From contig CAYVBY010000016.1 in assembly GCA_964449895.1 (NCBI GenBank), forward strand, positions 1 to 51,287: DNA of 51,287 nt. The letters are read 5' to 3'. This document shows, in pieces, positions 8,446-16,865 of this stretch; the first letter of the stretch is position 1; every line of letters begins with the position of its first letter. The notes below the pieces were generated by a model that did not search any database, was not told the DNA's origin, and worked only from the letters and a program-made list of their open reading frames with translations. The translations under genes were made by a program, and so were the position numbers. Source of the stretch: Intestinibacter sp964449895. Its GTDB lineage: Bacteria; Bacillota; Clostridia; Peptostreptococcales; Peptostreptococcaceae.

Positions 8446-8575
8446 TTTATTTTACAGTAAAAAAAATTTTTATCAATAGTTTTTAAAAAATTAATTAGAT
8501 TTTAAAGACTTTTCCAATATAAAAAGAGATACTCTGTTATACTGAAATTAGAAAGCTACTCAAGGGGGAAAAAAT

Positions 8576-9760
8576 ATGTATAATAGTGAATATTATCAAA
8601 AGATATTAGATGAAATAAAAGAAAGTGGTCTATGGAAAGATGAGAGAATTATAACTACTCCACAAAAATCTAAAATAGATACTACAATGACAAAAGGCGT
8701 TGTAAATATGTGCGCAAACAATTATTTAGGATTGGCAGACAACAAAGAAATAATTCAATCAGCTAAAGAAAGTTATGATAACTGGGGATATGGTCTATCA
8801 TCAGTTAGATTTATATGTGGAACACAAGAAATACATAAACAACTAGAATCTAAAATAAGTGAATTTTTACAAATGGAAGATACTATCTTATATACTTCTT
8901 GTTTTGATGCTAATGGTGGATTATTTGAAACAATAACAACTCCAGAAGATGCAATAATAAGTGATGAATTAAATCACGCAAGTATAATAGATGGAATAAG
9001 ACTTTCAAAAGCTAAAAAATATAGATATAAAAATAACGATATGAAATCTTTAGAAGAAATGCTTATAAAAGCCGATAAAGAAGGTGCCAAAAATAAAATT
9101 ATAGCAACTGATGGCGTTTTCTCTATGGATGGAATAATAGCTAATCTAGAGGGAATATGTGACTTAGCTGAAAAGTATAATGCTATGGTAATGGTAGATG
9201 ATTCACATGCAGTAGGATTTATGGGAAAACATGGTAGAGGAACTCATGAATACAGAAATGTAATGGGAAGAGTAGACATAATAACAGGAACATTAGGAAA
9301 GGCATTAGGAGGTGCTAGTGGTGGATATACTAGTGCCAAAAAAGAAATTATAGCATTACTTAGACAAAGATCTAGACCTTATTTATTCTCAAATACATTA
9401 GCACCTTCTATAGCAGCAGCTAGTATAAAAACATTAGAAATACTTTCAAGAAGTACAGAATATAGAGATAAATTAGAAGAAAATACAAAATATTTTAGAG
9501 AAGGGATTAAAAAAATAGGATTAGAAATAATCGAAAGTGAACATCCAATAGTTCCAATAATGCTTGGGGATTCATTAGTTGCTCAGAAATTTGCTCAAAA
9601 AATGTTAGAAAAAGGTATTTATGTAATAGGATTTTATTATCCAGTTGTGCCTAAAGGAAAGGCTAGAATAAGAACTCAAATTTCAGCATGTCATACAAAA
9701 GAAGATTTAGATTTAGCATTAAAAGCATTTTCTGAATGTAAAGAGGAATTAGGATTATAG
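8576..9760 (+). CDS. kbl: Glycine C-acetyltransferase (2-amino-3-ketobutyrate CoA ligase)
   Basis: PLP-dependent alpha-oxoamine synthase that cleaves 2-amino-3-ketobutyrate with CoA to glycine and acetyl-CoA, the second step of threonine breakdown. Features are 'NNYLGLA', 'DDSHAVGFMG' with the PLP-contacting D209 and H211, and the Schiff-base lysine K242 in 'TGTLGKALGGASGG'. The C-terminal 'VPKGKARIRTQISACHT' is the Kbl ending. Length 394 aa fits Kbl. BioF is a relative and bioY is next door, but no other biotin synthesis gene is present, so Kbl is preferred. The partner threonine dehydrogenase is not in the window. Its glycine product would feed the glycine cleavage genes that follow. Confidence 0.85.
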   Translation: MYNSEYYQKILDEIKESGLWKDERIITTPQKSKIDTTMTKGVVNMCANNYLGLADNKEIIQSAKESYDNWGYGLSSVRFICGTQEIHKQLESKISEFLQMEDTILYTSCFDANGGLFETITTPEDAIISDELNHASIIDGIRLSKAKKYRYKNNDMKSLEEMLIKADKEGAKNKIIATDGVFSMDGIIANLEGICDLAEKYNAMVMVDDSHAVGFMGKHGRGTHEYRNVMGRVDIITGTLGKALGGASGGYTSAKKEIIALLRQRSRPYLFSNTLAPSIAAASIKTLEILSRSTEYRDKLEENTKYFREGIKKIGLEIIESEHPIVPIMLGDSLVAQKFAQKMLEKGIYVIGFYYPVVPKGKARIRTQISACHTKEDLDLALKAFSECKEELGL

Positions 9761-9823
9761 TTAATTTTTAACACAAGTCTGTAAAAATTTTATAAAAAAT
9801 TATAAAATTTTTCAAAAAAACTA

Positions 9824-9853
9824 TTGACTTATATTTTGTTAGGTTTATATAAT
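9824..9853 (+). promoter_or_regulatory. Promoter of the glycine riboswitch - gcv transcript
   Basis: TTGACT (9824-9829) and TATAAT (9848-9853) are separated by 18 bases, a near-consensus sigma-A promoter placed about 20 bases before the riboswitch. Confidence 0.8.
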
Positions 9854-9872
9854 ATAGTCAAAGTTAAATATT

Positions 9873-10040
9873 ACCAGGTGAGATTTGTTAGAGAATTTTC
9901 CAAGTTTTTAGGAAATGCCGAAGAAGCAATCTAAAATGAATACCATTTAGTTTTAGAGAAACTTTCAGGCAAAAGGGTGGCAAATTGATGGGACTCTGGA
10001 AAGATTAATTATAAAAGTGGAGAGCTTTCTCAAAACTTTT
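9873..10040 (+). promoter_or_regulatory. Glycine riboswitch, singlet aptamer with ghost second aptamer
   Basis: The conserved glycine-aptamer cores are present once: GCCGAAGAAGCAA around 9928 and ACTTTCAGGCAAAAGG at 9961-9976. The P1 stem can form from ATTTGT (9883-9888) and GCAAAT (9980-9985). CCA just upstream and TGG just downstream, with TGAG and TGA between, fit the leader-linker kink-turn. After the linker a GACTCTGGAAAG start resembles the opening of a second aptamer, but no second CCGAAG core follows; only a short stem GGAAAG/CTTTCT is left. This is the pattern of type-1 singlet glycine riboswitches. The downstream terminator indicates transcriptional control of gcvTPA-gcvPB by glycine. 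Confidence 0.9.
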
Positions 10041-10054
10041 ACATTTGAAATAAC

Positions 10055-10101
10055 AGGGAATATATGGTGCTTATTTTAGTGTCTGTATATTCTCTTTTTT
10101 T
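10055..10101 (+). terminator. Riboswitch expression-platform terminator
   Basis: AGGGAATATA (10055-10064) pairs with TATATTCTCT (10086-10095, one G-U) and is followed by TTTTTT. It lies between the glycine aptamer and gcvTPA, so glycine binding would be expected to prevent it from forming and turn the operon on. Confidence 0.88.
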
Positions 10102-10135
10102 ATTTTTTAAACATATTATCGTATTTTGAAACATA

Positions 10136-10161
10136 CTTATTTAGAGCCAAACCTAAATAAG
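10136..10161 (+). repeat. 9-bp perfect hairpin between riboswitch terminator and gcvTPA
   Basis: CTTATTTAG (10136-10144) and CTAAATAAG (10153-10161) form a perfect inverted repeat with the 8-base loop AGCCAAAC. There is no T run. It lies 43 bases before the gcvTPA start, in the read-through leader. It could be an operator or an mRNA structure; nothing in the sequence decides. Confidence 0.65.
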
Positions 10162-10203
10162 GTGACTTTCTAGAACAAGGAAAATTTATTTTGGAGGTTT
10201 ATT

Positions 10204-12669
10204 ATGAGTGAATTAAAGAAAACATGTTTATTTAATGTACATGAAAGCCTAGGCGCAAAAATGTTTGGATTTTCAGGCTGGGATATGCCATTAGAATATA
10301 CTAGAGCAATAACTGAACACGAGTATGTTAGAAATAGTGCTGGTTTATTCGATGTATCACATATGGGAGAAGTTACTGTAAAAGGAAATGATGCAGAAAA
10401 CTATATACAATACATAATTACTAATGATATTTCTAACTTAGTTGCAGGAGATATATTATATTCTCCAATGTGTTATGAAAATGGTACAACTGTAGACGAT
10501 TTATTAGTTTATAAAAGAGGAGAAAACGATTATCTAATAGTTATAAATGCAGGTAACATAGATAAAGACGTTGAATGGATGTTAAAACACACTGAAAACT
10601 TTGATGTTGAAGTAAAAAATGTATCTGATAAAGTTGCTCAATTAGCTATACAAGGACCTTTAGCTGAAACTATATTAAGTAAACTTACAGATTATAACTT
10701 AGGAGAAATAGAATTCTACAAATTCAAAACAGGTGTAGTTGTTAACGGAAAAGATTGTTTAGTATCAAGAACTGGATACACAGGTGAAGATGGATTCGAA
10801 ATTTACTGTAATCCAGCTGAATGTGAAGAAATATGGAATGCGATATTAAAAGAAGGCGGAGAAAAAATACTTCCTGCTGGATTAAGTGCTAGAGATACAT
10901 TAAGAGCAGAAGTAAATCTTCCTCTATATGGAAATGAATTAAGCGATCAAATAGCACCAATCGAAGCTGGAATAGGTATATTCGTTAAATTAAATAAAGA
11001 AAACTTCATAGGAAAAGACGCTTTACTTGCTTTAAAAGAAAGTGGAAAAGCTAGAAAATTAATTGCATTTGAATTAACAGAAAAATCAATGATAAGAGGT
11101 GGATATGAAGTAGTAGTAGACGGAGAAGTTGTAGGTACTGTAACTACTGGACTTAAATCACCAACTTTAGATAAATTCGTAGGTATGGCTATAATAGAAG
11201 GAGATAAAGCTGTTATAGGTAATGAAATACATATAAAAGTTAGAAAAAAATTAATACCAGCTGTTATAGTAAAAAGACCTTTATACAAAAAACAATATAA
11301 AAAAGAAGTAGCACCAGTTGAACATAAACAATATCCTTATATACCAGCTACTTTTGAAGATGAACAAAAAATGTTAAAAGCTTGTGGTGTTAACACTATA
11401 GATGATTTATTTGCTGATGTACCAGAAAGTGTAAAATTAAATAGACCTTTAGATATGGATCCAGCTAAATCTGAATTAGAAGTTAGCCAAATAATAACTG
11501 ATATGGCAGAAAAAAATGTAGATAACTTAACTTGCTTCTTAGGTGCAGGTGCTTATGATCACTATATACCATCATTAATAAAACACATAACTTCAAGAAG
11601 TGAATTCTACACAGCTTATACTCCATATCAAGCAGAAATAAGCCAAGGAACATTACAAAATATATTCGAATTCCAATCAATGATATGTGAAATAACTGGA
11701 ATGGATATAGCTAATGCTTCTATGTATGATGGAGCAACTGCAGCAGTTGAAGCTTGCCTAGTTGCTATAGGTAAAAATAAAAGAAATAAAGTAGTAGTTC
11801 CAAAAACTGTTCATCCAGAAACTAGAACAATATTAAAAACTTATTTACAATTCCACAACTGTGAAGTAGTAGAAGTTGATTATGACAAAGAATTAGGAAC
11901 AACTGATTTAAATAAATTAAGAGAAGCAGTAGATGCTGATACAGCTTGTGTATTAGTTCAAAACCCTAACTTCTTCGGTATGGTAGAAGATGTAGAACAA
12001 ATGGGAGCTATAGCTCATGAAAACAAAGCTATGTACATAATGAGTGTAAATCCAATTACATTAAGTGTATTAAAAACTCCAGGAGAAGTAGGAGCTGATA
12101 TAGCTGTAGGTGATGCTCAACCTTTAGGAAATGCATTAAACTTTGGTGGACCATACGTAGGATTTTTCGCAATAAAATCTGAACTAGTAAGAAAAATGCC
12201 AGGAAGAGTAGTTGGAGAAACTGTAGATGCTGAAGGTAAGAGATGTTATGTTCTTACATTACAAACAAGAGAACAACATGTAAGACGTGAAAAAGCAACA
12301 TCTAATATATGCTCTAACCAAGGATTAAATGTTTTAATATCTTCAATTTACTTAGCAACTATGGGTAAAGAAGGATTTAAAGAAGTTGCAATGCAAAATA
12401 TGCAAAAATCTCACTACGCATGCAAAAAAGTTGAAGCAAGTAAAAACTTTGAACCAGTATTCAAAGGTAAATTCTTCAATGAATTCGTAGTAAAATGCCC
12501 AATGCCAGTAGAAGAATTAAATGAAAAATTATTAGATAAGAAAATTTTAGGTGGATATGACTTAAGTAAAGATTATCCAGAATTAAAAGACTGTATGTTA
12601 GTTTGTGTAACTGAAAAGAGAACAGCAAAAGAAATAGATAATCTAATAGATGTAATGGAGGGTATGTAA
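10204..12669 (+). CDS. gcvTPA: Fused glycine cleavage T-protein and P-protein subunit 1 (GcvT-GcvPA)
   Basis: Bifunctional protein of the glycine cleavage system, 821 aa. Residues 1-365 are aminomethyltransferase (GcvT): 'GWDMPLEY', 'SRTGYTGEDGFEIYC' and 'LPAGLSARDTLRAE' are T-protein motifs. A short Lys-rich linker (366-376) leads to the N-terminal half of glycine decarboxylase (GcvPA, 377-821), with 'FLGAGAYDHYIP', 'YTPYQAEISQGTLQ' and 'LQTREQHVRREKATSNICS'. This fusion is known in C. difficile and relatives. gcvPB begins one base after the stop. The lipoyl carrier gcvH and dihydrolipoyl dehydrogenase are not in the window. Expression is under the glycine riboswitch. Confidence 0.95.
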   Translation: MSELKKTCLFNVHESLGAKMFGFSGWDMPLEYTRAITEHEYVRNSAGLFDVSHMGEVTVKGNDAENYIQYIITNDISNLVAGDILYSPMCYENGTTVDDLLVYKRGENDYLIVINAGNIDKDVEWMLKHTENFDVEVKNVSDKVAQLAIQGPLAETILSKLTDYNLGEIEFYKFKTGVVVNGKDCLVSRTGYTGEDGFEIYCNPAECEEIWNAILKEGGEKILPAGLSARDTLRAEVNLPLYGNELSDQIAPIEAGIGIFVKLNKENFIGKDALLALKESGKARKLIAFELTEKSMIRGGYEVVVDGEVVGTVTTGLKSPTLDKFVGMAIIEGDKAVIGNEIHIKVRKKLIPAVIVKRPLYKKQYKKEVAPVEHKQYPYIPATFEDEQKMLKACGVNTIDDLFADVPESVKLNRPLDMDPAKSELEVSQIITDMAEKNVDNLTCFLGAGAYDHYIPSLIKHITSRSEFYTAYTPYQAEISQGTLQNIFEFQSMICEITGMDIANASMYDGATAAVEACLVAIGKNKRNKVVVPKTVHPETRTILKTYLQFHNCEVVEVDYDKELGTTDLNKLREAVDADTACVLVQNPNFFGMVEDVEQMGAIAHENKAMYIMSVNPITLSVLKTPGEVGADIAVGDAQPLGNALNFGGPYVGFFAIKSELVRKMPGRVVGETVDAEGKRCYVLTLQTREQHVRREKATSNICSNQGLNVLISSIYLATMGKEGFKEVAMQNMQKSHYACKKVEASKNFEPVFKGKFFNEFVVKCPMPVEELNEKLLDKKILGGYDLSKDYPELKDCMLVCVTEKRTAKEIDNLIDVMEGM

Positions 12670-12670
12670 A

Positions 12671-14116
12671 ATGGCAGAATACAATAGCTTATTAATAGAA
12701 GTTTCAAAACCAGGAAGAAAAGCTTATGCACTTCCAGCATTAGATGTAGAAGAAACAAAATTAGACGACATGTTAGATGCTGACATGCTTACTAAAAAAG
12801 AAGCACAATTACCAGAACTTAGTGAATTAGATGTAGTTAGACACTACACTTTATTATCAAATAAAAACTTTGGTGTTGATACAGGATTTTATCCATTAGG
12901 ATCTTGTACAATGAAATATAACCCAAAAATAAATGAAGATATGGCTGTATTAAAAGGATTTACAGCTCTTCATCCATATCAATCAGATAAAACTGCTCAA
13001 GGTGCGTTAGAACTTATGTATAACTTATCAGAAGCTTTAGCAGAAATAACTGGTATGGATCAAGTTACTTTACAACCATCAGCAGGTGCTCATGGTGAGC
13101 TTACTGGACTTATGTTAATCAAAGCTTACCACAGAGAAAGAGGAGATTTAAAAAGAACTAAAGTTATAATCCCAGATTCAGCACATGGTACTAACCCAGC
13201 AAGTGCTATGATGGCAGGATTTAAAACAGTTCAAGTACAATCTAATCCAGATGGATCTGTTAACTTAGACAAATTAAAAGAAGTTTTAAATGATGAAGTA
13301 GCAGCTTTAATGCTTACAAATCCTTCAACTTTAGGATTATTTGAATCAAACATAAAAGAAATAGCTGACCTTGTACACGAAGCAGGCGGACTTTTATATT
13401 ATGATGGTGCAAATACAAATGCAATAATGGGTATAACAAGAGCTGGAGATATGGGATTTGACGTAGTTCACTTAAATCTTCACAAAACATTCTCAGCTCC
13501 ACATGGTGGTGGAGGACCAGGAAGTGGTCCAGTTGGTGTTAAAAAACAATTAATACCATTCTTACCAGTACCAGTAGTTGAAAAAGCAAACGATGAATTT
13601 ATATTAAATTACGATAAAGAAAAAACTATAGGAAAAGTTAAAAACTTCTATGGTAACTTCAGCGTTTTAGTTAAATCTTACGCTTACATATTAACTATGG
13701 GATGCGATGGACTTAAAAAAGCTAGTGAAATGGCTGTATTAAATGCTAACTACTTAAAAGAAGGTTTAAGAGGAAGCTTCGAATTAGCTAAAGACCAAAT
13801 ATGCAAACACGAATGCTTATTCAGTGGACCTCATGGAGTATTAAAAACTACAGATATAGCTAAGAGAATGTTAGATTACGGATATCATCCACCAACAATC
13901 TACTTCCCTCTTATAGTAAGTGAAGCTATGATGTTTGAACCAACTGAAAGTGAAAGCTTAGAAACTTTAGATCAATTTATAGCTGTTATGAAACAAATAG
14001 CTAAAGAAGCTGAAGAAACTCCAGAATTATTAAAATCAGCTCCTCACAACACTATAATCAAGAGAGTTGATGATGCTAGAGCTGTTAAAAAACCTATATT
14101 AACTTGGCATAAATAA
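12671..14116 (+). CDS. gcvPB: Glycine decarboxylase P-protein subunit 2
   Basis: PLP-binding subunit of glycine decarboxylase, forming the active enzyme with GcvPA. The PLP lysine is K272 in 'HLNLHKTFSAPHGGGGPG', a fully conserved P-protein motif; 'IIPDSAHGTNPASA' and 'DGANTNAIMG' are also present. Length 481 aa is typical for the two-subunit type. The ribosome binding site GGAGGG lies inside the end of gcvTPA, so the two are coupled. A terminator follows. Confidence 0.96.
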   Translation: MAEYNSLLIEVSKPGRKAYALPALDVEETKLDDMLDADMLTKKEAQLPELSELDVVRHYTLLSNKNFGVDTGFYPLGSCTMKYNPKINEDMAVLKGFTALHPYQSDKTAQGALELMYNLSEALAEITGMDQVTLQPSAGAHGELTGLMLIKAYHRERGDLKRTKVIIPDSAHGTNPASAMMAGFKTVQVQSNPDGSVNLDKLKEVLNDEVAALMLTNPSTLGLFESNIKEIADLVHEAGGLLYYDGANTNAIMGITRAGDMGFDVVHLNLHKTFSAPHGGGGPGSGPVGVKKQLIPFLPVPVVEKANDEFILNYDKEKTIGKVKNFYGNFSVLVKSYAYILTMGCDGLKKASEMAVLNANYLKEGLRGSFELAKDQICKHECLFSGPHGVLKTTDIAKRMLDYGYHPPTIYFPLIVSEAMMFEPTESESLETLDQFIAVMKQIAKEAEETPELLKSAPHNTIIKRVDDARAVKKPILTWHK

Positions 14117-14154
14117 AAAATAGCTTAGCTATCTATAATTAAATAATTTAGACT

Positions 14155-14199
14155 AAAAAATGTATAAAGTTTCATTTTGAAATTTTATACATTTTTTTT
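14155..14199 (+). terminator. Terminator of the gcv operon
   Basis: AAAAAATGTATAAA (14155-14168) pairs with TTTATACATTTTTT (from 14184), with an inner TTC/GAA pair and a long T tail. A small palindrome ATAGCTTAGCTAT lies upstream at 14120-14132. Confidence 0.88.
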
Positions 14200-14240
14200 A
14201 TAACAAAAATAAAACTAGTTTAAGACATATTAACATTTGT

Positions 14241-14286
14241 GCAATATTGCGATAAATTTCATATTTATATATAATTAAATTTATCG
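14241..14286 (+). promoter_or_regulatory. Promoter and palindromic operator of the SorC-type regulator gene
   Basis: TTGCGA (14247-14252), 17 bases, TATAAT (14270-14275) form a sigma-A-type promoter. The perfect palindrome GCAATATTGC (14241-14250) overlaps the -35, and a 10-bp inverted repeat CGATAAATTT (14250-14259) / AAATTTATCG (14277-14286) brackets the -10. This is the arrangement expected for an autoregulated gene. Confidence 0.6.
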
Positions 14287-14313
14287 AATAAGATTATATA
14301 TTAAAATAGGGAT

Positions 14314-15288
14314 GTGAAAATATTGGGTAGCAAAGATGAAAGATTTATGATAAAAGTTGTAGATATGTACTACAAAGAAGAAATGAGCCAAGATGCCATA
14401 TCAAAAAAATTAAATATATCTAGGGCAACTGTTTCGAGAACTTTAACTAGAGCCAAAAAAGAAGGAATAGTTAAAATACAGATAAATTATCCAAGTGAAA
14501 ATACTTTAGAGCTGGAAAAATCTATAGAAAAGAAATTTGGACTAAAAGAGGTACTTATAGGAGTTGAAAATGAAAGTATTAGCAAAGATTATGCAGTAGC
14601 TCTTCAAGCAAGTGAATATCTTGCTAGAATATTAAAAAATAATATGAAGCTTGGCATAAATTGGGGACGTTCTATGAAAAATTTAGTTACTACTTTAGAG
14701 CAAGAAGGATATAACAAATCGGTTAGTGTAAAAGGAATAGAAATAATTCCATTTTTAGGAACAAATAATGCATTTGAAGAAAAATCAGAATCTCTGAGAT
14801 TGACTTATTCTAATTTTTTAGCAATAAAAATGGCCGAATTATTAAAATGCAAAAACTATAATTTATCGGCACCTATGATAGTATCTAGTCAAAAGGTAAA
14901 AGATGTAATAATTAATGAGCCAGATGTAAAAGGTGTTCTTCAAAAAGCTAAAACATGTGATGTAGCACTTTTAGGAATAGGATCAATCGATAAAAATAGC
15001 TCACTTTTTATTTTAATGGATGATGGAGAAAAAATGTCAAATATTATAAGAGAACAAGGAGCTGTAGGAGAAATAATTGGTCGTGCTTATGATATAAATG
15101 GGAATATAATTAATACTGAATTAGATAATAGAGTAATCGGTGTAACTTTGGAAGAGTTAAAACAAGTTCCGTTAAAAATAGCTGTTGGATATGGAAGTCA
15201 TAAGGTTGAAGCTATAAAAGCAGCTCTTAAAGGAAATTTAGTAGATGTTTTAATCACTGATAGGCAAACTGCACAAAAATTAGTATAA
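14314..15288 (+). CDS. SorC/DeoR-family sugar-responsive transcriptional regulator
   Basis: Sugar-phosphate-responsive DNA-binding protein. An N-terminal HTH (about 15-60; 'MSQDAISKKLNISRATVSR') is joined to a SorC sugar-binding domain of the ribose-5-phosphate-isomerase/GlcNAc-6-P-deaminase fold, seen in 'LKLGINWGRSMKNLV'-like and 'DVALLGIGSIDKNSS' segments and the C-terminal 'VAVGYGSHKVEAIKAALKG'-like segment. Length 324 aa is typical. I list the GTG start; a TTG at 14323 has better spacing from AGGGATGTG and is equally possible. It stands upstream of the sorE-aldolase unit and has a palindromic promoter, so it likely controls itself and that unit. Confidence 0.85.
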   Translation: MKILGSKDERFMIKVVDMYYKEEMSQDAISKKLNISRATVSRTLTRAKKEGIVKIQINYPSENTLELEKSIEKKFGLKEVLIGVENESISKDYAVALQASEYLARILKNNMKLGINWGRSMKNLVTTLEQEGYNKSVSVKGIEIIPFLGTNNAFEEKSESLRLTYSNFLAIKMAELLKCKNYNLSAPMIVSSQKVKDVIINEPDVKGVLQKAKTCDVALLGIGSIDKNSSLFILMDDGEKMSNIIREQGAVGEIIGRAYDINGNIINTELDNRVIGVTLEELKQVPLKIAVGYGSHKVEAIKAALKGNLVDVLITDRQTAQKLV

Positions 15289-15364
15289 ATAATATAAAAC
15301 TTGAAAAATAAATGTTATATATAAATAAGTAAAACTTTATAAAGATAATAAAAATTAAATTATC

Positions 15365-15407
15365 AAAATGCACAAAATTTCTTTAATGAAAAATTGTGCA
15401 TTTTTTT
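15365..15407 (+). terminator. Terminator after the SorC-type regulator gene
   Basis: AAAATGCACAA (15365-15375) and TTGTGCATTTT (15394-15404) form a perfect outer stem followed by TTT. A TATAAT at 15435-15440 downstream may start the next transcript, but its -35 partner is not clear (TTGCAA at 15409 is 20 bases away). Confidence 0.88.
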
Positions 15408-15500
15408 ATTGCAATTTTTGGAAAGGTGTATTAATATAATAGCATAAAGAAAAAAAGTTCATAAATGAAAAAATGTTCAATAAATTCGGAGGGAATAAAA

Positions 15501-16784
15501 ATGAAAACAAAAGCAGTTAGACTTTATGGAAAAAATGATATACGTTTAGAAGAATTTGAATTACCAGAAATAAAAGATAATGAAATTTTGATGGAAGTAA
15601 TAACAGATAGTGTATGTATGTCTACATATAAAGAGTGCCAATTAGGAAAAGAGCATGCAAGAGTTAATGATGACATAGATAAAAATCCAATAATAGTTGG
15701 TCACGAAACTTCAGGTATAATAAAACAAGTCGGAGCTAAATGGAAAAAACAATATAAAGTTGGAGAAAGTTATGCAATACAACCAGCAGCATTTGTAAAT
15801 AATAGTATGGCTACTTTTGGATACTCATTTGTAAATTGTGGAGGAGTTGCAACTTATGTAATAATACCAAATTATGCAATTGAAAGAGGATGCATGATTT
15901 CTTTTGATAGCAATCGTGGATTTTATACAGCATCACTTGCAGAACCATATAGCTGCATAATAGGTAGTGCACATGCAATGTATCATACGGAAAAATATAA
16001 ATATGAACATAAAATGGGAATAAAAGATGGAGGAAAATGTGCATTACTTGCAAGTTGTGGTCCTATGGGATTAGGAACAATAGATTATATGTTAAATGGA
16101 CCTAAAAAACCTTCAACTTTAGTAGTTACAGATATAAATCAAGAAAGAATAAATAGAGCAAAATCAATATTTTCACAAGAGTATGCAAAACAAAGAGGAG
16201 TAGAAATAATATATGTTAATACAATGACAGAAGAAGATGCTGAGAATAAGTTAATAAATTTAACAGGTCAGGGTGGATTTGATGATGTTGTGGTTTTAGC
16301 ACCAATAAGACAAGTTATAGAAATGGCAGATAGAATATTAGGTGAAGATGGCTGTTTGAATTTCTTCTCGGGTCCAATAGATAAAAATTTAAAAGCAGAT
16401 GTAAACTTCTATAATGTACACTATAAATCAGCACATGTACTTGGAACTACTGGTGGTAGTGTAGATGATATGAAGGAGTGCTTACAATTATCAGATGAAG
16501 GAAAATTAAATCCAGCTGTTATGCTTACTCATATAGGTGGAATTGATAGTGCAGTAAATACAACTTTAAATCTTCCTAATATACCGGGTGGGAAAAAATT
16601 AATCTATACAGGAATAGATTTAGAGTTAACTTCAATTGATGAATTTGAACAAAAATCTAAAGATAAAAATAATAAAAATGCAGATTTATTTAGAGATTTA
16701 CATAAAATCGTAAAAGAAAATAATAATTTATGGAATGCTAAAGCAGAAAATTGCTTATTAAAATATTTTGGAAAAGTGAGATAA
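15501..16784 (+). CDS. sorE: SorE-like L-sorbose-1-phosphate reductase (zinc-type MDR dehydrogenase)
   Basis: Medium-chain zinc-dependent dehydrogenase, expected to reduce L-sorbose 1-phosphate to D-glucitol 6-phosphate with NAD(P)H. Catalytic-zinc ligands appear as C39, H68-E69 in 'VGHETSG' and the 'AEPYSC' segment. The nucleotide-binding region has 'GPMGLGTIDYML'. I start at the ATG at 15501 (427 aa), 7 bases after GGAGGG; an upstream in-frame ATG lacks a ribosome binding site. The unusual length matches SorE better than ordinary sorbitol or galactitol-1-phosphate dehydrogenases (about 345 aa). The neighbouring SorC regulator and glucitol-6-phosphate dehydrogenase support this. Another ketose- or polyol-phosphate substrate cannot be ruled out. 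Confidence 0.72.
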   Translation: MKTKAVRLYGKNDIRLEEFELPEIKDNEILMEVITDSVCMSTYKECQLGKEHARVNDDIDKNPIIVGHETSGIIKQVGAKWKKQYKVGESYAIQPAAFVNNSMATFGYSFVNCGGVATYVIIPNYAIERGCMISFDSNRGFYTASLAEPYSCIIGSAHAMYHTEKYKYEHKMGIKDGGKCALLASCGPMGLGTIDYMLNGPKKPSTLVVTDINQERINRAKSIFSQEYAKQRGVEIIYVNTMTEEDAENKLINLTGQGGFDDVVVLAPIRQVIEMADRILGEDGCLNFFSGPIDKNLKADVNFYNVHYKSAHVLGTTGGSVDDMKECLQLSDEGKLNPAVMLTHIGGIDSAVNTTLNLPNIPGGKKLIYTGIDLELTSIDEFEQKSKDKNNKNADLFRDLHKIVKENNNLWNAKAENCLLKYFGKVR

Positions 16785-16865
16785 AGTATTTATCTTAATT
16801 TAAGAATAAATAATCGATTAAAAAAATAAATTAATAAATCTTATGTAAAAATTAGGGGGAACAAA

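Noticed and set aside
8576..9760. Possible BioF (8-amino-7-oxononanoate synthase) because bioY is adjacent
   Set aside because: C-terminal and substrate-region motifs fit Kbl, no other biotin synthesis gene is present, and the glycine genes follow.
10947..11288. Open frames on the opposite strand of gcvTPA, srlE, accD, fabF and others
   Set aside because: They lie wholly inside strong genes, lack ribosome binding sites and have low-complexity composition; shadows of the real frames.
14120..14132. Palindrome ATAGCTTAGCTAT after gcvPB
   Set aside because: Short, in an untranslated 3' region before a clear terminator, with only one central base so it cannot form a full hairpin; likely chance.
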